Of a stretch of DNA of 64,000 nt, positions 47,745-60,757 are shown in pieces. Each line of letters begins with the position of its first letter. The stretch's first letter is position 1. Origin of the DNA: Pelargonium nanum (lineage: Eukaryota; Streptophyta; Magnoliopsida; Geraniales; Geraniaceae); assembly GCA_036897485.1 (NCBI GenBank), contig JAYMTF010000006.1:24595-88594 (forward strand). The letters run 5' to 3'. Both the position numbers and the translations under genes were made by a program. The notes beneath the pieces were generated by a model. The model was given only the letters and a program-made list of their open reading frames with translations. It searched no databases and had not been told where the DNA came from.

Positions 47745-48819
47745 TTCTTCAAATTCCTAATGACACAAACTAATGTAGACATCAATATATTATTAGGAAA
47801 TTCAAAGAATTCAGCAAGAACAAGGTGTGACAAGTAAATAAATAACGTAAATTTGCATCATTCGAGAAAGCGAGCATATAGATGCATAAACTCTTAAAGT
47901 GTTTGAATCAACAACTGAATCTCTGTTTGTTCACTGAATCCGACCAAATCTAATGGAACTCATCAAATCTATACTCTTCGGATTCAACCATATATAAATT
48001 TTGACTTGCACTATTCGGGCAAAATTAAACCCGATCGAATCAAATTCAGCAAATTGTGATGATACAAATCTAACTATCAACTATAAATTAATAAATCACA
48101 GATTCATGAACCCAATCAAATCAAACCCATCAAAGTAACAAATAAAATGGAGCCCTTAAAATGATTCCAAAGAGTTTGGTGAATACAAAATCTATCTGCA
48201 AAACCCTACCAAATTTAATGGAACCCATCAACTAATTCACATAATTTTGAAAAATTACTTAATAATTTAGGAGGATCTAATTAGGTACACAACAATCTAC
48301 AATCTTTGCATCACAACCAATATTAAAAAAATATATATAGTGAATATATCGAACCTGTGACTGTGAGCAGAAGAGAGAAAATAGACTCAATCTGGGTTCA
48401 GGGTTTTATATATTTATTGCAAAAACATTGATTGTGAATAATTTTATATTTCTTATCTTTTGTATTGTTTGATGATGACGTACTTTGATTTTTAATATTA
48501 AGAAAAAATCTATGAAAATATGTTAATCAATTTTCAATGTCGTTGATGACTTAGTCCGCTCTGCGCCAAAAACTTATGCGAGGGAGTTGGTCTCATATAT
48601 GCCGTATTGTTATTCGTTAAACTTAATTTTAAACTATAAAAATATGAAATATGAATTTTTCACGTACGTTGATTGTTGCGTCATTTTGCACACACAAAAG
48701 AAATTGTACAAAATTTGATACATTAAGTATGTTCCTTGAATGATATTTTATTTGGTAGAATTGAAAACTGTGATGTCCCACCCATAGTCACGTATGAAAT
48801 CAAAGCCAACATTCTCATC
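47745..48819. other. Kelch gene 5' intron and promoter
   Basis: A probable leader intron lies at about 47757-48354 and a short leader exon at about 48355-48410 (read leftward). The rest is AT-rich promoter or spacer. A tandem pair of similar phrases (AAATCTAATGGAACTCATCAA and AAATTTAATGGAACCCATCAA) lies at 47947 and 48209. Confidence 0.45.
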
Positions 48820-49047
48820 TAGAAGCGACAATTTCAATTTGAAACTCAATTAGGATTTTTTGTAGGTTTGAGTTCACATAACATAAATCCGACACGTTTT
48901 AAGGTTGAGTAGGGAAATCGCACACATTTTATACATAAAACCTGAAATTTGATCTAAAATCGTAACCCACACCCTTTTAGGTCAGGTTCAACATATGTAT
49001 TATAAACCTTATAAAACATTACCCGAAACCTGAAATTGCTAGTTCTA
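48820..49047. mobile_element. hAT-like MITE
   Basis: A 228-bp element with ends TAGAAGCGACAATTTC and GAAATTGCTAGTTCTA, flanked by TTCTCATC (48812-48819) and CTCTCATT (49048-49055), which match at six of eight bases. Interior AACCTGAAATTTGATC and CATTACCCGAAACC motifs fit the family. Confidence 0.75.
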
Positions 49048-50554
49048 CTCTCATTTCAATTTGTTGCATTCCTCTAATTTCATTAACATAATATAAAATA
49101 ATGACAATCAATTTTGGTAGAACACGCCCTCGAAACAAAATATATATTGATAAATATAATTTTTTTAATGAGAAATCAGGGCCTAGCTAGTCACTGCGAG
49201 ACCCCCTTTGTGACAAAGCTAGTTTGCCGAGTTTCTTAGAGAGAGTTGTTTTGCAACCTAGGTATTCTCTACCTACTCAACAATTTCGGTTTTTGTTGGT
49301 TGTGGTGAAAATGATCCTCCCGAAGTTATTGGTGTTAAACTTGATCTCACCCAAAAGCTTAAGCTAATAAGTTGAGGGTTCAACGTGTATATAAAGTAGC
49401 GACAAATTTCACATTCTTTGAATGCGGAATACATTAACACTCCCCCTCACCAACCATTACTTTCCACCGTAGCACCCTCATATCATGCATTGAATTCCAG
49501 CCACCGCGATTACCCACAACCACAACCTCTTTTACCTTTAGGGTTAGAAGCAAAAGCTCGAATCCGCTCAGTTACATTGTACCCTTAGGGCTCTCTAGTT
49601 CTTTGACCGTAGTACTATTTTTTTTAGTTTTATACGAACAAGTCAAATAAAGAGGATCGCGAGGATAACACCTAGCATGATAGTTTCATTTTAAGTAAAA
49701 GCACAAAAGCTAATCCAAGTTGTCAGGACTGAGTGTACGTGACACAAAAAGGGAACACCCACAAGATTTGCACATGTGAATGTCATGTGCAAGATACGTA
49801 CATATTTCATATGTATGTTAAAGTTGGTGAGGCAACACTAGAATATGCTACATCACCAAATAAATATTTTCTAACTCTTTCTTTCAAAGACTTATCATTT
49901 CCAATAAGTTACAAAAAATCATTATATTAACTACTAACAATAGTTAACAACATTAGATATAACAATCACTGATATATATAGGAAGTAGCATGCTTATATA
50001 GAAGTTAGAAGATCAATGGTTTCTCTACTCTTACGATGTGGGATTCTTATGCTTATATAGGAGTTACAAATTCAATGCTTTATCTATTTTTTCAATGTGG
50101 GATTCTTACACCACATTCTAAATTTTATATACTACGTATTTACATTATGATTCTATATATTTTCTAAGTGAAACTTATAAATATTCGTATTTTACCATTT
50201 GTATGTTTTTATATTGTTATTAAATTATTTTATTTTTACTTGAATTTGAACTTTCGACTTTTGTTTGACACTTTTCGGTTGATACATATTTATATGTTGT
50301 TGTAGTTGTTGTTTTATAAGAAAATTGCTAATTTATTTAACACTCTTGTTTACGTTGCTATTGTTTTTTTTTTATCATCTATCTGTATCAAATTCATACA
50401 ATTTCATGCCTCATCATTTATTCTCAAACAATTTGAACATCATTATAACAAAATACAAAATCTTAACTACTTATATACCATTTTATTTGATATATCATAC
50501 AAATTTGAAGAATAAAGGAAGAAAAAAATTTCGTGCAACGCACGGGATCACCAT
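49048..50554. other. AT-rich spacer, probably within a Helitron
   Basis: No gene is seen. Two adjacent copies of about 60 bp (49990-50048 and 50049-50109) share GCTTATATAG(A/G)AGTTA, TCAATG and GATGTGGGATTCTTA. The stretch leads into a Helitron-like 3' end at 50558. Confidence 0.45.
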
Positions 50555-50558
50555 CTAG
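50530..50558 (+). mobile_element. Helitron-like 3' terminus
   Basis: TCGTGCAACGCACGGGATCA can form a small hairpin (CGTGC/GCACG), and CTAG ends at 50558 with T following. Hairpin plus CTRR at an A/T insertion site is the hallmark of Helitron 3' ends, and this exact GTGCAACGCAC core is common in plant Helitrons. I could not fix the 5' TC end. Confidence 0.65.
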
Positions 50559-51719
50559 TAGAGAATAATTCATAATTCCTTAGAATTTGTAGAATATTCT
50601 AGAAGAACAATCCTAGCTGTAGATTGTAATATAGTACTTCATATCCTATCCATTAATTTTGTAAGTCTTCTAGTATAATAGGTGAGGTTTCATTTATCCA
50701 AACCATCTCCTAAATTTTGTAAACATATCTTGTGAGAAATAACCTCACTTTGTAAATTTCTTTCATATTTGTTATTTTCCTTTATGCTCGCTTATTAGTT
50801 TGCATGTAGAAAGACTGACTTAAAGTAGCACGCAAATTGCTAGAAAGATTTGGTCCATACTACATGGAAAGTACACCAAAAATCAATCACAGTGGGACAA
50901 AAATTCAACATTGATTTGTCTGGAGCAAAAACAACCGGACAAGAGCATTACATAACCTAAAACTACTCAACAAATTAGGATTGAGTTACAGTACATATGA
51001 CTCAAATTAGGATTGAGTAGTAAAATGTGTTTATTTAGCTAAGTAGAAGCAATTACTTGATCCGAAAAATCTTCGGATTTGCCTCAATACTCTCCACATC
51101 TTTCTTGAGCTGGTCAATGTCAACGGTATTGTCAACATGCATAAACTTTTCCATGGCCAGTTGTTGGCGGAGTAGGAGGATATGAAATTTTGAGTGGGTT
51201 TACAAGAGAGAAGATATATGAGAGAATATGAGTAATATAATATCTTTGATTATTGGTTAATTTACAAATATCTTTCAATGTGATAACATATATGTGACTC
51301 TAAGAAACTAACATAACGCCTTTCATTAAATCAAATTGTAAGCAACAAAACTCGAAATAGACTCCAAAATCACTCCCGCAGACAAACACCTCCACTCTAG
51401 CACAATATTAATTAGTCTAGCTAATTCGTGTGCTACTATATTATTCGTAGAGTGTTACAAAAGAAAACACAACATTGTCAAACTTATTAATCAATGTCCG
51501 ACAATCATCTAACAACAACCCTACTCTACCTGCGTCCATCGATCCTTCCTAATTGAGTAGCCCAATTACCGTTCTCGGGTATGACTCCACTTCAATCATC
51601 CGCTAAAATTTCGAGAACGAAATTACATAAGAAGATGAATGAGTGATGAAAAGATGACAAGACAATGGTAAGATTAATTTTTTATCGTGCATAAATAGAA
51701 ATAGACATAAACACTGATT
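50559..51719. other. Spacer
   Basis: AT-rich sequence. Apart from the small frame at 51053-51154 I see no gene, RNA or transposon end. Confidence 0.45.
51053..51154 (-). CDS. Small unrecognised ORF, possible gene remnant
   Basis: Thirty-three codons starting MEKFMHVDNTVDIDQLKK and ending in RIK. Charged, helix-like composition suggests real protein origin, and the frame stays open upstream of the ATG through LLLRQQLA. I do not recognise it. No splice partners or promoter are evident, so it may be a fragment of a decayed gene. Confidence 0.2.
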   Translation of the reverse strand: MEKFMHVDNTVDIDQLKKDVESIEANPKIFRIK

Positions 51720-51896
51720 GTCAGGCCAAGTGGTTAATACCACTTTGGATTTCCTCTGAGGTCTTAAGTTCGAGCCTCATTGTCGACGATATGGGGTGAA
51801 ATTTGTGGGGTGGGGTTTAGGGTGACGCTCCCAAAGGGAGTGAGAAACATTGTTACTTCGAGTATGATGTCCCGTTGCTTATCAAAAAAAAAATTA
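51720..51896 (+). mobile_element. tRNA-derived SINE
   Basis: TCAGGCCAAGTGGTTAAT is an A-box-bearing tRNA-like head, and GAGGTCTTAAGTTCGAGCC carries the B box about 40 bases later. The body holds GGTGACGCTCCCAAAGGGAG and ends in a ten-base A tail near 51887-51896. Not a functional tRNA. Confidence 0.7.
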
Positions 51897-52250
51897 TTGT
51901 TGGGACTAAGTTGTGTAATTGAGTAATGATCATCACGTCAATTTTGTTCGATATTAGTCTCAACGCTAAATTTAGCTTATAATATAGAACCGATAGAAAG
52001 TTGCAAGTAAATTAAAGTCTTAGGGTCCATTCAAGACAAAATGTGAACAACGAAGACAATTTTTACTCACATTTCTCTTTTCTTGGCTCTTCCCTCATCA
52101 ATATATACTCTTTTTTAGCAAAGCATAGCATAAATAGACATAAACACTGAGCACATCTAAGACCAAAAAAGCTAGTAACTACGTGGAGATGGAGGGAATA
52201 CAAAAATTGATCCTACCAATCAATATATGTACACTATGTGATGGCAAGAG

Positions 52251-55200
52251 TCAGAGCATATCGTGAGACCTCTCGGGCTGATTCCAGCTATTCGCAACAA
52301 GAACCGACGGTAAATCTGGAAGTGGAGATGTTCGATTCGATGGTCTCGTGGCTTGAACAGGATTCATGGGCTGCAGCATCATAAACTGGCTAAGAGCTGC
52401 AGAGTACGCTGGACCATGGAGGCTTCCGCGCATCCGACCTGTGGGCCGCCAGTTCTGCTCCAATGACAGATCCACCAAATCATCTGTCCTGGAAACTGAT
52501 TGTGGCACCACTCCCATGTTTGGGAACAAATCCGTATTGATTGAAGAGGATGGTGCGGTCCTGGATGGTTGAAGTTGAGCCGGAACTGTCTGTGATTGTC
52601 TAACCATATGCGTAGATGATCCCTGAGAAATTTCCACGGGACTTACGTGTAAAGATGGTCTAACCGTGCTTGGAGAGTGGCTAGTGGAATGAGGTGGCAT
52701 TCTTCGGTTAAAAGCTTGCTGCAGGTGTGAGTTCTGGAATTCAGTTAGAGGGGAAGGATTCGGTCTATATGCACCGGGATGTTGACTTGATGATGGGAGA
52801 CCAATTTGTTGGACTGATTGACCGGGAATGAACAGGCGATCCTGATTAGCCCAATTCTTCGCCACATGAAAAAGGGAATTATGTTAAGCACAAAAATAAC
52901 CAAATCATGAGTAATTAAGTTAAAAAATTTGGAATGGGAATGGTCAATATTTCATAGCCATTCTCATTAACAAAATATCATAATTCAAAAACGAACGAGA
53001 ATCTCATCCTCGCTCTGTTTCTTGATTCCTATTCCTGAACAAAACAAATTAATTCCAAACAGCTACCTTAGTAGAGCTGGCAATTTGGGTCATTACCTAT
53101 GACACGACACGAATTGCCACCCTATACCTTAGTCTAAGAGTACGATCTCAGCAATTGTAACATATAGGTACGGTGGAATTGGGAATCAACCAATCACGTG
53201 TAATTAGACGGGAAATGGAATAACAATATAGTCCAAGACTCCAAGTGAAGCAGAAACGAAAATGAGATGATTACCTGAAGGGGATTCATATGGGATCCAG
53301 AAAACTGCTGTTGCATTTGATTTGCAGAGAAGGCTCTAGGCAGGGCGGGTTGAGAAGAAAGAAAGGAACTGTTGAGTCCGGATCTTTGTTGTGAATTTTG
53401 TACCTGAGACTGCACTGGGAGGGCCGGGAATGCTAACGGTGTTCTGCTCACGTGTCTTGGTATCGACACTGGCCTCCTGTATCCGTTGCTGACATTTGAG
53501 TTAGGTTGTGACGTTGGTAACTCGAAAGTGTTGGCAGCAGAGGATTGAGTATTTGATACCGATGTTGACAAATCAGCACTCCCAGGAACCAGAGATTCTT
53601 GACTGAGTGCGTGAGCATGAGCGACGCCATCAGTCAGGGGAGGGGCTGACGATGAATTAGCAGGGAAGGGCTGAGAGATGCCACTGGAAATTTGAGCGTC
53701 TAACGTAGCAATTGGAGGAAACTGAAGACCGGACCAGAAGTCATCATCTACTTCAGCAGCAACATTTTGGTTAATCCCGTTTGAAATGTTGAATCCCGGC
53801 GGCGTACTTAAGTTTGGAGTAGTAGATTGACAATGAAGATCAGTCAGGAAAGGTTTTATATCTTCGGTTTCATATGTGTCCACGGCAACCATCTCGTCAT
53901 CATCGTTGGTAAGATCCAAAACCTGAGGAGATGTGCTTGACATGCTACTAGGCTCTTGCTGCTCACTGTCGAGGACACGCTGTGCTTGCTCTACACTGTC
54001 ATTAGTTTCCATGATGGCCTTCCATGATCCATCGGCGGAGATAATAACATCCCTGACATTGTCTCCCACCTCTTTTAGGACCTGTGAAGGATAGAAGATC
54101 GTGAGTTTTTTAGATTGAGATAAAACAATGCTACTAAATAGCAAATTCAAAATACGGTTTCTTACCTTGACCATATTTTGATCGACACGAATGTCAGGGT
54201 AGCAGAGATATTGATTACAATGTGGGCAGCGCCAAGATGGTCTTCTTGAGTTTATGTCAACAAAGTTACTAAAATCAAAACACTGGAGCCAACGAAGAAA
54301 GAGACAACAAGATTTATGAGAATCACTCACAAAATGGATTATCTTTAAATATTATAAGCGAACTGAATATTTCTACTATATGTATAGACGGCACATCACA
54401 CAACCTGAATTCATTGTAGACAAAACCTACTATATAACCAACACAGCCATATTTCACAATTTGAAGGTCTTTAGAGATCCCAAATTCTGTTACTTATAAT
54501 ATGTTGCATATATAATTCCTAAAACATCACTATAGTCAACACATCTCACAATCTTATGGAATCATTGTAAACAACTATTACTGAATTTGACCCCAAATTC
54601 ACATAACTAAATTCACAAACCAAAACATTGATTAAGTTTAATGACAATGAGAGCAGTACACATGGGCACACAAGGGAGGATGACTAACTTATCATAGAGC
54701 ACAGCTTCATATTGTGCCATTATTTATCAAAATTGAAATTGTGTACATTTTGCGACACAGGATTCAAAGTAACAAAACATAGCACATAACCATGGGTGTT
54801 TTGATGCTGAAACAAGCACTCACCTGAAGATGTTTGCACGAAAGTCCTTTGACAGGAGTCTTGATACGCCTATAGCTGTTTAGGATGGATAAGCGAAAGA
54901 ATCAATCAGCACAACATGGGTTCTTAGAAGAAGAAAAAAAACCATGATGCATAAGAAGGTAAAGGAGTGATATCCATGACGCTTTTTTCATAAAGAATAA
55001 TAAATATAGAGTATTACTAAATACCTTATGGGACAATTAAGTGATATCCGTGATGGCCCCTCGATTATGTCAGAATCTAGATACAGAACCAGAGAAATAG
55101 AATAAGGCATATAATCAGATCGTGCATTTGAACATTTAACCTTTTGGGTTCCTTTTGGGCATACCTGAATCAAGTGAAGCAACAGCAGGCTGAACATATT

Positions 55201-58200
55201 CTTGTAGCACTGGAGTGTCAAGTGATGGTGATGCACTCATAAAGGCAACAACTATGAGATAGTGACCTACACAGTTATTGAAGCGATGGTCAGAGCAAGA
55301 AGAAAATCATGCAACAAAATGGGCACACTTCGACATAGAATCTATCAAGCATACCATTGAACTGACCCACAGCTTGAAGAAGATTTGTTCCGTATTTAAG
55401 CATGGAAGTCACATTTGTTGGCAACTGTGGTCCAGGATCCTGATAATACGAAATGAAATATACAGAACTATATATCATGTTTTTGTTATGATCGGCATTT
55501 GGAAATAGAGCTGGCAATCTGGGTTTCGGATCAGGTTAAAAAGGACCCAAATCCGACCTGCAAGAGGTGTGGGTTTAAGTTTTACATAGAAAATGACCTG
55601 GTCCGCACTTGTCGTGGTAAATCTGACCTGACCCGAAAATTAATTGGGTCTATTTTATGCAACCCGGACCCAGAAAAATGTGGGTTTCAAGTCCATATTG
55701 CGAGGTGCCAGCTCTATTTTGCAGCAAGTAGATGTATTTATTTTATTCAGAAAGCAGGGCAAATACACTAACCATTGAGACATTAGTTCTTCTATCTACT
55801 GGCTTCCCATTTAAAAGGAAACTGCAGAAGTGAAAACGATGTGGTCAGAATACAACTAAAATATGCTACTCATTTAAATAGAATGAGGAGAGCTGACTCA
55901 TACTTCACATGTTGGGGACTTATAATACATGTAGATGTTTCTATATTATCTTTTTGTGCTACAAAAAGGCGCTGCAGGCAAAATCGAAAATGTTAACGCA
56001 AGTGAGATGCAGAAATATTTCTTTAACCAATATTTATGAAGTCATATAAGAGAAACTAAGGAATAAAAGTGGAAAATAAGATGAAAAGAAAAACTGTGGC
56101 ATGCAAAAATCAAACAATAAGAACACATTCAGTATTTTCTATCCATGAGATAGATAGCAAATATAATGATATTGAATTAAACACAAAACAGTGACTACTG
56201 CATGGAAAAATAAATGTAACAGCAAGAGCTTGGAAAACAAGGTATTTACTTAACCACATTAGATACTAAATTGCTTAGATCTAGAAATGTAGCCTAATGA
56301 AAGAAACCTTATAGAACAAGAATTGTATTTGGAGAAACATATTTTTTGCCTTAACTAACTTATGAGATATGACAATGTGGTTAATCGTATTGAGCTCATT
56401 CATCAAAATAGATGTGAACATATAGACAGAGCAAGTCATGCAGCATAGCAGTTGTAAAGTAGTGGATTAACAAGGTTTCTATTTCAGCAATTGCAGTTTG
56501 TAAGTCACATTTGGTTAACATAGAAACAGAAGAAATAGTCAATATATTCACACTATCCAAAGGTTCAATACAGAGTTTTGCAAAAAATATTGAACACATG
56601 ACTATGTGAACCTTTCATATTGACTGGATACAAGCTTACTATTTTTTCTCCTGGAGAATAGGTCATCTTCTTTGAGATACTGAAATCAGCGACATGCACC
56701 CCATATCCAGGCTGCATCCAAATAAACATTAAGAACTCTAGATTACACACTTATTTTTATTGGGGAAAATTAATAATCTTTTAAGAAATGTAAAATGAAA
56801 AAAAAATCACCTTGACTTCAAGAGAAGCCAGTATTTGGCCCATCTTCATTAGAGGGTAGAACCTACATAGAGATGGATCTTTCAACAGCATTCACAAATT
56901 ATAGTAATACACATTTGAAACCACATCATGAAACTAAGAACAACGATTGATACAAATATTATCAGTTTCCTAATGAAAATAAAAAGGATCGTCTACTAAA
57001 AGGAAACTTGAATTTAATATTATATTAATTCAAACATATATTTATCATCTTACATTCACCGTGGCCCGCAGGTCCAATGTCATTATTCATTAGATATAGA
57101 TAGATATCATTATAATGAACTCGGGATCAATTTAAATGTCAAGCAAATTAAGTACCTTGTCATTATTGTTGAAATATTAGAAAGAGAAAGGTTTGTTGCA
57201 GCATTTATGTCTTCAGGACTGCAAAAAATGCTCCCAATCTACATATACAGTAAGATTACTATTACCAACATCTTTGATGGTACACAACATAGAAATCTAG
57301 TCTATACGAAGGAACAGTAACAGCAAACCTCATTTACAAGAGTTAATAGCTCTTCTGTCTCCTTTTCTGAGAACCATCCAATCATACATGCATTCTACCA
57401 ATTAATGAAAAAAAATCCAGTTTAAAGATTCACATATACACGCCAAGATAAATGTTTGAATATGTGAAACATAATATAGGGAAATCCTTGGGGACCTATT
57501 TTAGAAGTAATTGAAAAATGGTAACAACAATAAAGTAACTCCGAGGAGTGAGGACAACATACATGATACAAAAGGAAAAGGAAAATAGTAATCCCTTTGG
57601 TCAACAATAACTGTCTTGTTTGGCTTTTCACAAAAATTAAGAATAGTTTTGCTAGTGATTGACTTTGATGTGTGACCTAGTTGTTACTAACTCTAAGTTG
57701 TATAACTAACTAGTTTAAAAGATGTAATAAGAAAAATAACAAGAATTCATTATCAGATAAGGAAAGTGAACAGTTTTTCATGGAATGGAGGGGTAAATAG
57801 ATAAACTATAACATAACAAGCACTACAAAATAAATAAATAAAATAAGAAAAATGAGTCAGGGCAGCTAAAATGAACTACATTAAAAATATACCTTCACAG
57901 AGATCATCAGCACCATAATAGCTGCTTGCAAGAAGGGGTTACTTCTATGCTGACATATCTACACCGTATAAAATAGTGAACATAAGAATCTAGCTTGTTA
58001 GAAATAATAAAATTCATTGTAAAAGAAAATGACCACACAGATGTAGAAAAGATAGATTATGTGTTTTAATCGTATATTTTCATGAAACCAATCAGGAATA
58101 TATATCTACATCAAATGCAAAAGGATGGCAGTCCTCACATGAACTGAGATGGACTGATAAGCAACAATTTTCTAGTTAATATCAATTTGTCATAATGACT

Positions 58201-60757
58201 GTCTCAGTCACAATGGAGAACATAAAAACTAATAAGATGAGGAAGCATGGACCAAATTAAGGTTAGTTGGAATCTTGGAAAAGTTCAAGGAAAAGTATAA
58301 GGGTAAAAAGCTGTAAGAGGCAAGTTAGTTAGCCCAGCTGCTGGTGTAGTGTTATATGGGCCGATTGCTACAAACAGCAATGTACATATCCACCCAGAAC
58401 TTTTTAGCAAGCCAAAGCCAAAGCTTCAGGTCTAATGAGGTTTAGAAGCCCAATGGGCTTCAGCTTTTGCCAACAAGCTTCAACCTGAATTTCACCAAAC
58501 AGCAGCCTTAAGATTTTCATGTCCACAAACCAACTGAAAAGCTGGGACATAAGAAATAAAAATAAAAATACTGCTCAATATAGTATAATCACATCAAGAT
58601 TATATGGAGTATTAAGCTTCATATGGAAGAATAATTAAATGGTAGAAAATGAATGATAGTCTTCTCTCTGTGCAAAAATAAACTTTCATGACAAAAAATT
58701 GCAACTTTTCGCATAATGTATTGAATTGTACATAAGCACATGCCATAAATCACACCATATTTCTTAAAAAAACAAGAAAAAATGTCTGAGCAAATTAAAT
58801 TTCTAGATGAAAAGAAATCATGAGTGAGTAACATTATATTCAAACTGTACTTTACTGCCCGCCAAGTATTTATCAACTGTGTGGAGAAAGAACTAAAACA
58901 TGTGCAATTTGGTTCTATTTTATTTCCCAAATGTATCTGCATCATAATAGCGCAACAGGTTTATGGTTGCAAATAAACAAAGGTGAAAACCTTTCAGAAC
59001 TTGACAGTTGACATCCACATAATATGAAGAAAAAGAAAAGAAAAGAAAAAACTCACCTGTTTCAACAATAAAGGTATATTTCGGATGGTTTCAGGAGCCT
59101 GATTGTTTGCAACTGCATAATCAATACCTCTGTATTGTCAAAGTGAGTCCAGTTAAACAATTAAACTATGAGGTAATAATAACAACAATCAGTTCAGATA
59201 ATACTGAATACAAGTCATATATTGTGAAGTCACTAAGTCACATAATACATGAGAAAAGACAACAGAGTAAATGATGGCACAACAATGCTATAAAGTGAAC
59301 ACTATCAGTCTATTACACATCCGAAACTGCATGTTAGAGTAAGAGTAAAAGTAAATAGCGAAAACTTCATCAAACAATAGACAGGACAAAAACAGCACTT
59401 GGCATGGAGACGAAGTTCTCTAGATCATACTTTCAACTTTCATCAGTTAATACTACACAAATAGAATTAGACCGAGGTTCACACAGGTCTTGCGAGCATT
59501 CCCTTCAAAATTAGCAAACTCTTGTGTAGCACAATGCATAAAGTTAAAGGTTGGTTCCACAAATCCAGGTAATTCAAGAAATGGAAGCCTAATTTACAAT
59601 CAAATGTTTATGCTATTTATGTTTTCGCTACTCTATAACAACTACCACAAGTATAAGATTGTTTTCATTTTTCATAATTATAAAGTCAATGACTAAGTGA
59701 TGGTTATTAATGATTCACAACTTCCCTAGTTATCAAAACTCAAGTTTCAATTTATATAATTATATTCCACTAATAATTTGACTACTATTATCCAGTCCAA
59801 TTCATTTCCTTTTCATGTTCAACAAAAAATATCTCATTCAAATGATGTTTCAGGACCGTTCTTTTGCTCGAGATAGATTCTTTTAACGCGCACATCCAGT
59901 CGCAGACATCAACTCACTGAAAGTAACATATAAGAAAACCTTACAACTACACAAAAAATGGTTGCACTATGCTAGTAGCGAACTTACTCCAGCCTCCTCT
60001 GTGTCACCTCTTCATAGAAAAAGTCAATCAGCCAGAAAGGCCGAATTCTATAGTAAATAACATGAAAAACCTACAGCATTGCAAAATAAGGTCCCTTATG
60101 CGACTAAGTTTAGCTGCAAGACAACAGTATTTATAGGATTATATAAGTTGAAATCAAGGTAACTCTATATCTCTTACTACACATTGTAATTCCAATTCAC
60201 ACACACAACAACTTGCATGATCAGAAGGAGCTATGAGAAAACTAGGTTAAATGTAATATTGCTTCTTCTCTATTACAACCTACATTAAAAAAAAAATCTT
60301 ATCTCCTCGGTACTGTTGCTCACAAACTGACCAAAATTGCTCACAGAAATCAAAATCCGAATCTCCTGAACCAAATAAAATGCATTAAGCTGAATTACAG
60401 AAATCACAGAACAACCAAAATCCAAAAACAGTAATTATCGTATCACATTCAAATCACGAACACAATTACTTATTTTACAGTCAATCACTGCACAAAAACG
60501 CTTTCATCGAAGCAATGCACACAGAAAAACAAAGAGATACAGAGACAATACCGAGCAAGGGAGAGACAGAGGTGGAAGAACTGAGGATCGTTAACCTGAC
60601 CGGAGCCGAAGAGCACCGCCAACCGCTCGGCCACGGCGGCGACTCGGAAGGAGTTCAAGGAGGAGGTCGGTAGTTGATCGCCGGCTAGGGCTATCTGGCC
60701 GGGAAATCCGCCGGGAAATCCGCCGGAAATCGCCGCAGTCACCGTGGTTCCGGCCAT
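52251..60757 (-). CDS. PIAL-type SP-RING E3/E4 SUMO ligase
   Basis: Promotes SUMO chain formation in the nucleus. Sixteen exons encode 851 residues (Arabidopsis PIAL1 about 847): 60757-60552, 59129-59057, 57958-57893, 57394-57329, 57238-57156, 56862-56811, 56711-56640, 55971-55904, 55821-55773, 55439-55355, 55266-55165, 55076-55025, 54875-54824, 54282-54166, 54081-53275, 52856-52251. All phases agree. The N-terminal half has a helical repeat region and a PINIT-like segment. SP-RING (about 322-381): LNCPIS, then C338-x-H340-x2-C343-x17-C361-x2-C364. A SUMO-interacting motif VLDLTNDDDE lies at about 435-444. The rest is a long Ser/Pro/Gln-rich disordered tail ending ERSHDML. The start MAGTTVTAAI lies just after a (CT)n leader tract. 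Intron 1 spans about 1.4 kb. No defect found. Confidence 0.93.
52923..53067. mobile_element. Tourist-like MITE in last PIAL intron
   Basis: The right end CCAAACAGCTACC and diverged left end AAAAATTTGGAATGGG are flanked by TTA (52920-52922 and 53068-53070). The interior (GGAATGGGAATGG, GAGAATCTCATCC) resembles the copies at 26339 and 27583. Size 145 bp. Confidence 0.6.
53072..53124. mobile_element. 53-bp hAT-like mini-MITE with perfect 8-bp duplication
   Basis: The ends TAGAGCTGGCAATTTGG and CGAATTGCCACCCTA are almost back to back. A perfect 8-bp direct repeat TACCTTAG flanks it (53064-53071 and 53125-53132). That repeat overlaps the end and TTA duplication of the adjoining Tourist-like element, so the hAT-like copy inserted second, exactly at its edge. 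Confidence 0.85.
55506..55716. mobile_element. hAT-like MITE in PIAL intron 9
   Basis: The ends TAGAGCTGGCAATCTGG and AGGTGCCAGCTCTA share an exact 11-bp inverted core. The interior contains AATCCGACCTGC and TCTGACCTGACCCG. The flanking 8 bases (TTTGGAAA, TTTTGCAG) match at five positions. It lies 67 bp beyond exon 10 and 57 bp before exon 9 on the map. Confidence 0.75.
57960..59056. other. PIAL intron 2 (long)
   Basis: About 1.1 kb of AT-rich intron. A GC-richer patch at 58320-58520 with AAGCCAAAGCCAAAGC is unexplained. No embedded gene is seen. Confidence 0.4.
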
